DNA of 64,000 nt, from assembly GCF_008831285.2 (NCBI RefSeq), contig NC_045138.2, forward strand, positions 34,691,934-34,755,933, written 5' to 3'. The notes below the pieces were generated by a model. The model worked only from the letters and a program-made list of their open reading frames with translations, did no database searches and was not told the DNA's origin. The translations under genes and the position numbers were made by a program. Positions 1 through 14,200 of this stretch are shown here, piece by piece. Position 1 is the stretch's first letter. The number at the start of each line of letters is the position of its first letter. The DNA comes from Nymphaea colorata (Eukaryota > Streptophyta > Magnoliopsida > Nymphaeales > Nymphaeaceae).

Positions 1-309
1 CAAAAGCGAAAAGATGAATCTCCAAACGATTAAAAGGTTTAAAGTTAAGGAAGCAAAGCTTTCGCCCTGGCTAATCACAGAATAGTATTGATGGAGTTGG
101 TGAACTATAAACAATAGAGAAAAATGCCACACTTGCAGGCACGCTTTCCCATAAAGCAAACCGTTGCCGAGATATAATTAAAAAAAGAACACGGTCTACT
201 GTTAATATAACGGATAAGCGAACTGTTTGGTATTGCAACATAACGCCGATGGTAGGTTTTTATGAAAAGAAAAATCTCGAAATGGCACCTCTTCACATGA
301 TTGAAGACC

Positions 310-317
310 TATAAATA
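310..317 (+). promoter_or_regulatory. Putative TATA box of the peroxidase gene
   Basis: TATAAATA lies about 100 bp before the peroxidase ATG at 411, a normal distance for a plant core promoter with a short leader. No other promoter element was identified with confidence. Confidence 0.6.
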
Positions 318-410
318 GGTTGCTCCATTGGTTGAGTCCAATTCACACAGAACAGCCCGTCTGAACTGCAAGAGCCTTTCTGTAGGAGGCAGAGAGTGAG
401 AGTGACAAAT

Positions 411-1912
<1,502 letters not shown>

Positions 1913-2086
1913 AAACACCAGGATCATGTTCCAGACGTCAGTGCGAAGTCATCTGATTTTTTTTATTTAATTGAATTTTGTACCTTGTGAAATCACTTGA
2001 ATTGTTTTGTTCTTTTCCTTTTTTGGGGTTTGTTTTGAAGTGTGTGAAATAACGTTCGGTCCGCGAAGTAAGTTCACTTCAACTAG

Positions 2087-2092
2087 AATAAA
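2087..2092 (+). terminator. Possible poly(A) signal of the peroxidase gene
   Basis: AATAAA occurs 175 bp after the peroxidase stop codon, in a T-rich 3' region. It overlaps the start of a 49-bp tandem repeat. Confidence 0.4.
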
Positions 2093-2187
2093 ATCTTTTC
2101 CATCTGATTGTCTGAAGTAGTACTTTTTGCAATTTCTTAAAATCTTCTCCATCTGATTGTCTGAAGTAGTACTTTTTGCAATTTCTT
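2090..2187 (+). repeat. Tandem repeat, 49 bp x 2
   Basis: Two adjacent 49-bp units (2090-2138 and 2139-2187) differ at one position (CTTTTCC versus CTTCTCC). They fall in the probable 3' untranslated or flanking region of the peroxidase. Confidence 0.9.
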
Positions 2188-2192
2188 ATCAT

Positions 2193-2800
2193 GCGTAAGC
2201 CAATTATGAAACAGTTGCAAGTTGGCAGTTCCAAACGATGTTTTATTTCGTGGAGTATTTTTAATATGCTATCGCCTGAGTTAATCATAATTAAGTCTGG
2301 TCTCTTTTTGCCCTCCCGTGTTACTTTGGGGAGAACAAAGTTTGAAACTTTTTGCATTAAAATTTAATTTCACTCAAGATGCAGAACTCCCCATGTATCA
2401 ACCCAAGCATGATTTATTGTTAAACAGATCGAATTTGAGCTGTCAAATCTTACTAACTCGACCATGATTTCATATTTTCTTCATACATCCGACAACTGTG
2501 ATACAATTGGCTAGAAATGCTTGCTAATCGTCTGATAAATCTTGTACTCGTATTTTTGAAGGATGAACAAATTTGGGCGATGATGAAGAATCTGCCAAGG
2601 CCAGTGCCACTTGGTCCCACTCATGCAGCGCAAAACACGCGTCGGTCAAGTTTCGACAATGTATACCATGGGAAAGATCTCCTACATTCATCTTTCTAAA
2701 AGCACAGTAGACTTGAGGGACACCGTGTGTATGCTTTCATGTGCTTAATTATTTACAAGTAGAAGAAAGCATAGATGGACATATATATATATATATATCA
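2193..2800. other. Intergenic, no gene seen
   Basis: AT-rich DNA with only short spurious frames. A short (TA)n tract at about 2779-2799 abuts the outer end of the first fold-back. Confidence 0.6.
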
Positions 2801-4629
2801 ACAAAACCTACACAAAAAAAACACGAAATTATGAGACAAACTATATCTAATCAAACGCAACCTCCATCAACTCACAAAAGAACGAAATTATGGGACAAAC
2901 TATATCTAATCAAATGCAACCTCCATCAACTCACAAAAGAAAGGACAACAAAAATTCCTAAATCAAAAACCTAAACACAGATACCCCCTCCCTTCCCAAA
3001 AAAAAAGAAAACAAGAAAAATGAAAGAAAAAAGAGAAGAATAGGGTCGGGAGAGGACGAACAAAAAGGAGACGCAATTGGGACAAAGACAGGAAGAAGAG
3101 GAAGAAGAAGAGGCAGAAAGGAAGACAGATCCGGCAGTAACTATCAATCCGGAGATACACCCCATCGGGAAAGGGAGATCCCCCACAGTCCAGCCACAAA
3201 CATAGAAAGCGAGGTACCCGAGAAGAAGATCGCCGCCGAAGGCCGCCGGAGATGGAGAGATCGCCACCGAACCTAGGGCACCGGGAGGGAAGAGAGAGAG
3301 AGACAGAGAGAGAGGAAGCCGGAAAACCCGTTTAGGCCGGGGAATGATAATCAATCTCCAACAGGCCATCAAACCCCCGGGTTTAGAAGACTCCATCCTT
3401 TGCTCGGGTGTGTAAACCGCACAAGAGTCAGGGGTTTACCGTCACTCAAACAACTACCGTACTTCCATCTTTAGGTGGGTGTTTGTAATAAGCCTATAAG
3501 GCGAGGAGTTTTTGCAAGTTTTCTAAATGGGTGGCAAAGAGTAGGGTGAACACATTCGGCTACAGATGGAAGTATGGTAGTTGTTTGAGTGACGGTAAAA
3601 CCCCGACTCTTGTGCGTTTTGCACACCTGAGCAAGGGATGGAGTCTTCTAAACCCGGGGGTTTGATGGTCTTTTTGGAGATTCATTATCATTCCCCGGCC
3701 TAAACGAGTTTACCGGCTTCCTCTCTCTGTCTCTCTCCCTCTCTTCCCTCCCGGTGCCCTAGGTTCGGTGGTGATTTCTCCATCTCCGGCGGCCTTCGAC
3801 GGCGATCTTCTTCTCGAGTATCTCGCTTTCTCTATTTGTGGCTGGACTGTGGGGGATCCCCCTTTACGGATGGGGTGTATCTCTGGATCGATAGTTACTG
3901 CCAGGTCTGTCTTCCTTTCTGCCGCTTCTTCTTGTCCATGTCCCAATTGTGTCTCTTTTTTGTTTGTCTTCTCGTGCTCTCGACCCTATTCTTCTCTTTT
4001 TTCTTTCATTTTTCTTGTTTTCTCTTTTCGGGGGAAGGGAGTGGGTATTTGTGTTTAGGTTTTCTATTTAGGAATTCTTGTTGTCCTTTATTTTGTGAGT
4101 TGATGGAGGTTGTGTTTGATTAGATATAGTTTGTCCCATAATTTCATGCTCTTTTTGTGTAGGTTTTGTTGGGATTGTGGTGCTATTTTGTGGTTTTTGC
4201 TCTTTGTTCTGTCTGTGTTATGTCTTATTTGATCTTGGTGCAATTTTTGTAGCATTGCGGATTTGGAACTTTTATAGTTTTAGTATGTTTATGCATGGGC
4301 AGGTTTTTTGTAAGTTGGGAGCCTGAAAAGTGTTGATTGATAATGTCTTACGCATACTTATTCAAGTACATAATCACTGGGGATACAAGTCAGTGTTCTT
4401 CTCTATCGTTGTTACATTGAGCAATGAGTATCATATGTTCTGTCTTACTTTTCTGCCTTCAAATCAATAATTAAGATGGATGGATTTACAATCTTCTTTG
4501 GAATCTTACTTTTTATTATCGTAGGCTTTCCTCGCAGCTGAAGTTTCATAGCAGTTTGTCACAATCATCCATTGAACAATCCACATGTGCTGCAATGTGC
4601 ATAGGAGTGGTCTTTACGAAAATTTTATG
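2801..4629. repeat. Long inverted repeat (fold-back), copy 1, with unpaired tail
   Basis: The left arm (about 2801-3470) is the reverse complement of the right arm (about 3564-4172), with a 93-nt loop (3471-3563). Pairing was followed by eye from the loop-proximal ACTTCCATCT/AGATGGAAGT outward to the outer end (CAACAAAACCTACAC against GTGTAGGTTTTGTTG). Mismatches are scattered and the left arm carries an extra 59-bp duplication. Read rightward, the right arm has a CT-rich leader, a GC-rich stretch and then T-rich intron-like DNA, as a plant gene 5' end would. The tail 4173-4629 is not paired but recurs in copy 2. No transposase frame or target duplication was recognised. Confidence 0.85.
2823..2940 (+). 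repeat. Tandem repeat, 59 bp x 2, at the outer end of the fold-back
   Basis: Units 2823-2881 and 2882-2940 are nearly identical and begin ACGAAATTATG. The same sequence occurs once, reverse-complemented, near 4090-4150, so the duplication affects only the left arm. Confidence 0.88.
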
Positions 4630-5751
4630 TACAACCTTAACTCTCTATCATTCCCAATCATCCACTCTCCATGCCCAAGGCCTCATTATTTCCTCCTCGT
4701 AATTCACCTTCCCCTTCTCTTCGTTAACCTCACCCTCCATTAACTATCTCTTTCTCGTGAACATACCCTCTCATTACTCTCTTCCTCGTAACTTCCCTTC
4801 TCTCATCCTTGCTCTTGCCTCGTGACTCATAGAGGCTTAATCATTCTCCTACCTCGTGAACCTCTAACCCTAATCATATCCTCGCAAGCCCAATCCTCAT
4901 CATGCTCCCTTCCAGTCCCTAGGCTAGCCTTAACTCCTCCACTTGTTCGAGCCTTCATCAATCCTCACCAAGTCCCTAGCTAGGCCATTACTTCCCCTCA
5001 CTTTTCCGAGCCTAACCGTAACGTCCCACTTAACCCACACCCCCACCCCCCACCCCCCTTTAATGAGAACCCATATTAACCCCTTCCCCTTAGTCCCAAG
5101 GTCCCTAGAGAATGCGACCTAGTTAGTGCTTTTTCCGAGTCCCAACTAGCCTTAAACCCTCTCTTAACTCCCTCGTTGACCACGTCCCATAATCCTCACT
5201 CACATTCACGAGTTTAGGTTAGACCCAACTCAGTTGTAGTTGACCAAGCCCAGTCAACTCTAGACTACCCAAGCGAGTCCTAACCCACATCCTACCTCGG
5301 GTTAGCCCAGACCACCTCTTACTCCTCTAAGCTCTCTCACTTATTGAGCTTAGCCTTCCTTACCTCAGAGTCTTGTAGTTATGTCCTTTCGAGGTTGATA
5401 GTCTCTTCACCCTTCCAACCGACGCTCTCCTAGCAATCGTCGGCATCACCTACTCGTTGGCCAGGCGGGCCAACCTCAATATCATCCATCCTCAGCCAGC
5501 AGGGCCGAGCCCTTCAGCAGCATCTCTCGTCCTCGGAAGGCGGCCGAGCCACTTCCACCAACACCGTCCTTCAGCCAGTCGGTCCAAGCCACCTCCATCC
5601 CTCCGCCCAACTTGCTGATAGCCATCGGCTGTAGGTCGAGTCATTGCTTCCGCAGGTCTAGTTTTAGGGTCTAGCCGAGGTTGTATGTCCGGCTAGGTCT
5701 TGTAATCGGTTTGCTTTTGCTTAGGAGTTATTGGGAGATACACCTCATCGA
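4630..5751. other. C-rich, pyrimidine-biased spacer between the two fold-backs
   Basis: About 1.1 kb with strong C/T bias on the + strand and recurring short words such as CCTCGTGAAC and CTAGGC. No frame or family was recognised. It separates the repeated tail of copy 1 from the left arm of copy 2, so it may be a separate insertion or old retroelement sequence; that is inference only. Confidence 0.5.
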
Positions 5752-7316
5752 AATTGGGACAAAGACAAGAAGAAGAGGAAGAAGAAGCGGCAGAAAGGAA
5801 GGCAGATCCGACAGTAACTATCAATCTGGAGATACACCCCATCAGAAAAGGGAGATCCCCCACAGTCCAGCAACAAACAGAGAAAGCGAGATACCCGAGA
5901 AGAAGATCGCCGCCGAAGGCCGTCGGAGATGGAGAGATCGCCACCGAACCTAGGGCACCGGGAGGGAAGAGAGAGAGAGATAGAGAGAGAGGAAGTCGGT
6001 AAACCCGTTTAGGCCGGGGAATGATAATCAATCTCCAAAAAAACCATCAAACCCCCGGGTTTAGAAGACTTCATCCCTTGCTCGGGTGTATAAAATGCAC
6101 AAGAGTCGGGGTTTTACCGTCACTCAAACAACTACCGTACTTCCTTCTTTAGGTGGGTGTTTGTAATAAGCCTATAAGGCAAGGAGTTTTTGCAAGTTTT
6201 CTAGAAGGGCGGCAAAGAGTAGGGTGAATGCATTTGGCTACAGATGGAAATATAGTAGTTGTTTGAGTGACGGTAAAACCCCGACTCTGCGTTTTACACA
6301 CCCGAGAAAGGGATGGAGTCTTCTAAACCCGGGGGTTTGATGGTCTTTTTGGAGATTGATTATCATTTCTCGACCTTAATGGGTTAACCAGCTTCCTCTC
6401 TCTCTCTCTCTCTTCCCTCCCGGTGCCCTAGGTTCGGTGGCGATCTCTTCATCTTCGGCGGCCTTCGGCGGCGATCTTCTTCTCGGTTATCTCGCTTTCT
6501 CTGTTTGTGGCTGGACTGTGGGGGATCTCCCTTTTTCGATGGGTGTATCTCCGCATTGATAGTTACTGTCGGATCTGTCTTCCTTTCTGCCGCTTCTTCT
6601 TCATCTTCTTCTTGTTTTTGTCCCAATTACGTCTCCTTTTTGTTTGTCCTCTCGCGCTCCCGACCCTATTCTTCTCTTTTTTCTTTCATTTTTCTTGTTT
6701 TCTCTTTTTGGGGGAAGGGAGGGGGTATTTGTATTTAGGTTTTCGATTTAGGAATTCATGTGGTCTTTTCTTTTGTGAGTTGATGGAGGTTGCGTTTTAT
6801 TAGATATAGTTTGTCCCATAATGTCGCGCTCTTTTTGTGTAGGTTTTGTTGGGATCGTGCTGCTATTTTGTAGTTTTTGTTCTTTGTTCTATATGTGTTA
6901 TTTCTTATTTGATCTTGGTGCAATTTTTGTTGCATTGCGGATTTGGAATTTTTATAGTTTTAGTATGTTTATGCACGGGCAGGTCTTTTGTAAGTTGGGA
7001 GCTTGAAATGTGTTGATTGATAATGTTTTACGCATACTTATTCTAGTACATAATCATTGGGGATATAGGTCAGTGTTCTTCTTTGTCGTTGTTACATTGA
7101 GCAATGAGTATCATGTGTCCTGTCTTACTTTTCTACCTTCAAATCAATAATTAAGATGGATGAATTTACAATCTTCTTTGGAATCTTACGTTTTATTATC
7201 GTAGGCTTCTCTCGCATCTGAAGTTTCATAGTAGTTTGTCACTCTTTTTCATCCATTGAACAATCTGCATGTGCTGCAATGTGTAGTCTAAGAGTGGTCT
7301 TTACGGAAATTTTATG
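5752..7316. repeat. Long inverted repeat (fold-back), copy 2, with unpaired tail
   Basis: Left arm about 5752-6148, loop about 6149-6241, right arm from 6242. It is in the same orientation as copy 1, and the whole unit from the left arm to about 7316 can be aligned to copy 1 with many substitutions and small indels. The left arm is shorter than in copy 1 and starts near ATTGGGACAAAGAC. The similarity of the two tails ends at 4629 and 7316. Confidence 0.83.
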
Positions 7317-8051
7317 TCTTCTATAACCTATACTTTAAGTTTTCCCAAATGCTTAGTTGTGTTATTTTGCATTTTTCATGTTATCTAATAGTTTTTTTTA
7401 TTATGGATAACGTACTTTTCCGGCTTAGCTTATGTTGGGGAATCATACTTTTTATTTTGGAAAATGGTTGCTTTTGTTGCTGTAACACATCCTACACTGA
7501 GTATGAGGTTTAAAGGGCAGCCTTCTTTTGTTTTTTGGGAAAGTGCGTCTTATCTTTTCTGGAAATCAGGATAGGTTTTATATGTACAAACAATGGATGC
7601 CATTATTTGACATTCTTCACATGAAAATCATTCAAAAACAAGTAGGAACATCATTAACGGCCAATCAATTTGGTCTAAGCACGGCAGACCGGTGGGTCGG
7701 TGGCCTGGGTCAGGTCCGCCATGCTCATTCCTCCTTCCTTAGTTTTTTGTGTGGTGGGGAAGGACACGTTCTGTTATTTATGAAAGGCCTAGTAAGACGG
7801 TGGATCGCCGGCAAGGAGTTTTCCCTTCACAATTCACGTGGTGATTATTTTATTTTATAAATCACTGGGTTGGTGTAAAGTTTGAAAACCACTAACACAT
7901 TATAGTTTTCTCGTTTAAGCTCGTATTTTAGTTCTTATATTGTGATTAATCATGTTCCATGAATCTAAGATTAAGACGGATCGTGAACCCCAATTGAGTC
8001 AGACCCGTGTACGTCTCTCTCTTTTTTTGTGTGAACCGTAGCGATATTACT
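7317..8051. other. Intergenic, no gene seen
   Basis: T-rich DNA continuing from the fold-back tail. The 110-codon frame at 7528-7860 has no recognisable domain and unremarkable composition. Confidence 0.5.
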
Positions 8052-9420
8052 TGTCACGACCCAATTTTTGACACCAAAAATTTTCTTTCATTTCTATAAT
8101 AGCGGAAGCAATATTGAGTCATGACCAGAACATACGACATTGTTTTATTTCAATAATAAAATACTTGGACCCAAACAAAATAACCACAAATCCCCAAAAC
8201 CGACGCAGTGCCCAGAATGCCAATGCCCGTCCATCACAAGACTGAGGTCGTCGCTCCAAAGCCAAAATCTATCAATGGCTACCTGTAGATAGAAAGAATG
8301 GTCAGAATTCCTCTGAGTATGAGAAAATCCAGACATGAATGAAACATTGCCCAAAATAATATTTAGTTTCGTAAAACGAATCCAAAAAGGCCTTATGAAC
8401 TACAGCCATAAGTTTTCCAAAACTTTATACACACAAAAGTTACGACCCATTATCAGAACAAAACGAGGTGTGCACAACCTCCCAAACATTTCGTAGGCTT
8501 CCAACCGTGGTTCTCTGACGATGTCATGGTCATCGTGCCGAGCAACAGAAATCCCCATGGGCACTCACGGGCAGAACAGAACATATCTTCACCAGGCGAT
8601 CCAACGGATCGAGGGCACCTGAAGTGAAGCCTCCTGAGATATCCCAGATCGCCGCTGCAGCAACATGGCCCCTCTAGGAACCCGGTTTGAGGGACCAGGA
8701 GATGTCTCTCTCCCAACACAGCAGCAGTACCCCGGGCCCTTGTGCCGCCCAATACCCTGTGGGCCCTCCAGTACAGCCAGAGGAGTGTGACCACTACCTC
8801 CCGGGACAAAACCAAACACTGGACAAAACAGAAAGCTCGCACTCGCATAAACCATCGCACAAAGTCCACGTTTCGCCTTCGAATTTCAAAAGTGAGGGTT
8901 TTCAATACTAGACATCGTCTAGTACCTCTCACAGAAACCGCCCTCAGGCTCGGTTTCTCAGACAGAAACAACAAGACATTTCTAATTCAATTTAATGACA
9001 ACGAAGCAAAGTCGAGTAGTAATGCCATAAAGCAAAACACATCACGTTTAAAATTAACACAATAATCACTATTTCAAAACAAGATAGTTCAATAGCCTTC
9101 TCCTGAAATTTAAATAACCCAAAAGGTACCACAGAGCAATAAAATATAACATTACGTTTTTCCTTCGAAATTACAAACAAATATAAGAAAACCCCCTTTT
9201 TGACAATTTAAGAAACTGAGAGGGTACCAAAACGTGATTTCACATTAAACACCCGGTTTTTACTGAAAATTTCTCTCACAAACCTCTTTTTGAAGAGGTT
9301 TTCAGCAAAAACGTTGTGGCATTGTCTTCTAAAATTTATAACAGCTTATTCGTAAATTATGCTAATTAGGTGGACCCGCTTTGTAATTTTTCCAACTTAA
9401 CGTAAAAAAGGCCGACGCTC
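8052..9420. other. Possible LTR-derived sequence
   Basis: TGTCACGACCC at 8052 followed by ATTTTCTTTCATTT resembles the start of a known type of plant LTR, but no matching end, primer-binding site or target duplication was found. The 173-codon minus-strand frame at 8453-8974 has no domain. Family assignment is a guess. Confidence 0.3.
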
Positions 9421-10738
9421 TTTTTTTCTCTCATTTCACGCCTCGTTTTCTCTCTCCTACGAGCTGCTCCTCCGTCTTCTTCTCGCTCGACCAGCGGTGG
9501 GGATTCCACCGTTCGTTCTCAACCCAAAACCGGAGAGAAACTCTTCTCCTGCTGCGACATTCCGGCGTTGGGTTTCTACGTCGCTGCGCCACCCGTCGCC
9601 TTCCGCCGCCGCCACCACCTGCTCTCGTGCTTCTAGCATTGCCCTCGTGAGAAACCTTGACAAAGAGAAAGAAGGGCTGTCGGGCCCTCCACTGCTCGGT
9701 TGCAACAGCAGTTGCCGCTACCTCTTTCCCTTGCTCTCGTTCTCTCAAGTAGGAGAGCAACGACTGAAGCTGCGTTCCACAAGCCACCAGTATGAGGAAG
9801 GTGGCTGGTCTTCGGATCGATCGAGTGGCAGTGCCTGCGCATCACTGCGTTCCTTCTTTCCTGTTTGTTTTTAGATTTGGGGTTCACCGCAAGTCGATCA
9901 AAGCATGTCATGTCCTCTGTCCATGTTGCTTGGAACTTCCCCCTTTTATTATTACTATTTTTTTTCTTCTCTGCTAGTATCATAGCAGGTTCGGGAAGAC
10001 AACCGAGTCTTCCCACTGCAGATTGGTATCGCTCCTTCTGTGGCCCGACCCTCTCAGAGGGTTCATGTATCAAATCTTTATATTATTTGAGGTCGTCTAT
10101 GTTTCGGTTCTTTGTGGATAAAACGAAATTATACCTAGCATGCTATTTCCGTTCCAGTCTTCAATAACTCACTCATGCATATGTATCTAGAAATTCAAAA
10201 TATACAGGCTTCATGCTCCATTCATGATTGAAAATCCCCATACCTCTGAAAATCTTGACAGCAACTTCTGCCTCTGGTTCCTTTCCAGCAGCCACAAACC
10301 TCTACTCCAACAAGAGAGCAAGAAGAAGGACGTTACGTTCTCTCTCTCTTTCTATCGTTGAGTCGCTAGGCAACAAGAAATGGATCACGGGCAAGCACAC
10401 GATGTTCATACGAAGGTCAAATCTAATCCAAACCATTCCATGACAAGGGGTTGCAACGTCGATTTGTACTAGAGCACCAGTAACCAACAGTTGTCGGAGT
10501 TCCCTCCTCCTCCTTATAACCTAATATTCCAATTAGGTCTAGTCAGGCGCATACTAGCAATTTCACCACGAAAGAAAGAATTATGGAACAGGAATGGAAC
10601 TTGAACGAATCTGAACCTCCCTCTCAATTGCGTGCAGAACATTCGATCTGCCTGTGCACAGGGAATTCATGAATCAAAATAAGGATTTCGATAGCCAATA
10701 AAATAAGCGTCGTTTCGGTGGTTAAGTCTTACCACAAC
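9421..10738. other. Intergenic with a GC-rich, leader-like island
   Basis: From 9430 a CT-rich stretch passes into GC-rich DNA with a plus-strand frame at 9497-9874 rich in Ser, Arg and Pro. It looks like a 5' leader or a transit-peptide-like frame, but no conserved protein follows. The rest is AT-rich with nothing recognised. Confidence 0.35.
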
Positions 10739-11211
10739 TTATATACACGGCCACAACGGAAACTCGAACCTTGTCCTTTTCTCACGTGGCTGCGCATCAG
10801 CGCAATCACAATCCAGTGTAGAACATATTCGTAAATTGGAAGGAAAATGAATTTTACATGTAAGCCGAAAGATGCAAGATAACGTCCATGTTAAGCCTAT
10901 AACTTCCCATGAAGCAGCTTCCAGTGTACATGCTGGTATGCATTGTGGGCACATTGCTTGAGCTACGCAGGAAAAGTCTTCTTAGCACCCTCTTTGGAGA
11001 TGTCCGTTCCAACACAACACTGGGAAGACGATCCAACATCAAGCAGGCTAGTAAACATGTCTCACTGCTGCTGACCAGTTCCACAACATCATGGTTAGTG
11101 CACCCGAAAGAACCACCCTGTGATGGGTTCAACCGTATTTTCACCTTGTCGAGCATAAAGGATGTAAAGTCTTCAAGCCCATTGAAGTAGCCAAGACAGT
11201 TCAGCCTCTTC
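10739..11211 (-). other. Probable 3' untranslated and flanking region of POLI
   Basis: Immediately downstream (minus strand) of the POLI stop at 11214-11212. Composition is ordinary and no frame is convincing. No single poly(A) signal stood out. Confidence 0.4.
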
Positions 11212-14200
11212 CTACTTAGCCGAATACCAGTTGGCTGCACATTTAGCATCAACTGCCAGGTCAACCCTGAGAAAGTTGGTCCCATAGAAAGGTCTTGACA
11301 TGCACTCAACAACTATGCTTTTAGCAAGCTCTGCAGTTTCAGTGGGTCCTTCCAGTATCACTTCATCATGAACCTACACACGAAAGCACTTTTAATCACT
11401 CTTGCTGTCCTTCTGTGATGACTTCATAAATGATTTTATGAATGGATGGATGGCTCAACACGCAGATTAACAAGAATAATTTATGAGATTTCATGCATGT
11501 TGATGCTTATTGCGCCAGCCATAACAGTAACAGAAACTAGTAAAAGTTGGCCAACTAAAGCTCCACCAACTTAGTACAGGTTGTACTTGAAGCCTTCAGG
11601 TTGAAGGTCACCGGTGCATGTCTGTAGGAACAACGTGCTAGGCATTGGCCTGCCCCACCTCGCCTACCCAAATACCAATCCCATTTAGAGGGCCAAAGTT
11701 GAAGGTCACGGGTGCATCTCTGTCGGCATAACATGGTAGGCATCAGCCTGCTCCACCTTGCCGACCCAAACACCAAACCCATTAAATGGTCATAAAAAGA
11801 GGTTAAAATATTTAAGGAACTAGTAAAAATGCCGGATAAACTCCAACCGTACCCAACAGAATCTATTGGATAAACATGCGTCAAATGCACCTCATCAGTG
11901 TCTACTCACAAATTCCTACTATTATGTAACAATTTTTCATGCGTATTTCACATCATTTTCCACAGGAACCTGTACCTGTTCATTCTAAGATATTTCATGA
12001 ATAAAAGTTTGCTGCAGAATTACGCACGCACAATCAATATAAATAAAATAATGCACAAAACATTTTATAAAGCTCACATATCCAGCCGACACTTAACATT
12101 CATACCTTTGTAATAATAGTACCTATCACAGCCAGCCTTGTGTAGATCTAAAGGAATGTGGTGCTTAGAATGTTATGTGCACAAGTCTTATTGCAGGCTT
12201 GCAGCAAGCATGCAGATTCAAATTAGCAAAGACCTGTTCACCCAAGCCATCACTTTGCAGGAGGAAAAAAAATAACAAAATCTCTTTGACCCCTTTCTGA
12301 GCCTTCTTTCTCATTTCTAACCACCTGCTAGTGAAAAGGCATGAAGGAGACCAGCCTTTGGTTAGTCACAGACCACATGTTTTTCATGCAACATGGCCCA
12401 CCTAATTTCCACCAAATAGTATGGTATGGCTTTATAGTTCCAATTACATACACCCTATTATAGTCTACCTCCTGCTCACTAGATTTCTAGTGTCAGATGT
12501 GACCCCACATCTATGAAACACGGGTACAGCTCTAAAGGCCAAGCACTCAACACAAGTCTGGGTGCAGGTGTGGGCCCAAACACGGTCAAGCTGTGTCGGG
12601 TGTGGCCAATGTACCCAAGCTTGTACCCGACCACATTTGGACTCGGTCAAAGTTGACCGAGTCTATTTTGGTCCAAAGGGTAGTTTTTTTTTTTTAATAC
12701 TGTGTTTATACACGGCAAACAATGACCTCCAACCAAATGAATGCTTCTGCTGTTTCGTTGGGATTTCTGTGCAGCACTGTGGGTGCCACCACCACCAGCA
12801 TCTGACAACCTTTCCGATGGGTGGCACTATTTCTAGCGGCGCCTATTTTTCTGGTGAGGACAGGTGGGTGGCATTTCATCCCTTTTCTATTGTGTTTTCC
12901 TCTTGTTCACCCTATTCAATGTGTTCTTTTATTGATTCCTGCTTTTTTGTCCGATTTCATGTGCCCAACTTGTGTTGATTAACTGATTACTTGCTTGACT
13001 TCATTCCTTCATGCTTTGCCTCTTTCCTGCTGATTTGCGTCAATTTGTGCATTGTGTTCTGATTTTTCAGTGTATTTGTGCTGCAATGGAATATTCACTG
13101 AATACGTTGAGTTGGTGACTTAGTCGTTTGTTCATCTATTGTTTTAGTTACAGTTATAGTTATTACCATGTTCATTTTATGTTTTTCTGTTTTATGCATC
13201 AATTTGTTTTATGTATTCTGTTTTTCTTATTTTCTTCCATATAAAAGGCAGGCTAGCCCAACGGCTTGTTAAAAAAAAAAAACTTGTACAAACTAGCGAA
13301 GTGAATCCATCTCTGACAGTCCAAAAATGAAAAGAATTGTAATATTCTGAACCATTCATAAACATCACAGCAAATAAGATTAAGACATTTATGGCTAACA
13401 AGCTGTAACAAGACGTTGGGTTGTTAGTTGTTACTTCTTAATAGAAGGCAACTATTGTGCGCTCCTTACTACACAAATACAATGTGCACACTAAGTCACA
13501 TGGGTACTTCAAAATTGTCCTCGTACCCATCTCGCTGTACCCATACCCAAAGTGGGCACTTGGACACACTTGAGTATTTTTTATATCAAAACTGCTCGAT
13601 TTTGATTTAATTTTTTCCAACTCAGTTTTCATTTTGTTTTTAGAGTTATTGTTCATTAACATGCAATTTTTTTTTTATCTATATCACTTGTTTGTTTAAA
13701 TGTTGCTTTCATTAACATGTCACATGGATACGGGTACGGTTTTATACATCATTGGCTAATTGCAATCTAGTTGGTTATGTATTCCAGCTCAAAAAAATTG
13801 AGAACACTACTTCTTGCAAGAGAAAATGCAACTGTTGAGAACTTATTAAAGGAGCAAATTTGCATGGAATGAACATAGAGTCTACTGTTTCTGATGGGTG
13901 GACAGACAGAAGCGACCATTAATAAATTATATAGCTTATTTACCTAATTATCCAATTTTCTTAAAGTGTGTTGATGCATCTGGAGAACATAAAAAATGCA
14001 AAATATTTGAAGAGGCTATTCATAGAAATGATCAAAGAAGTGGGAGAAGAAAATGCAGTGCATATTGTTACTAATAATGCACCAGTATGCAGTCGTGCTG
14101 ATATGAATTTATCAAGTGATCCCAAATACAATCATATTTTCTAGATGTCTTGCGTAGCACATGGCTTAGAACTTACACTAAAGAGTATTTGCAACCCCTC

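Noticed and set aside
2971-3396. Open frames of about 140 codons in the fold-back arms (also 5693-6031, 6384-6626)
   Set aside because: They run along low-complexity CT/GA-rich arm sequence in several frames and strands at once, and match nothing.
8453-8974. 173-codon minus-strand open frame
   Set aside because: No domain or family resemblance, and it lies in DNA that looks LTR-derived. Length alone is not enough.
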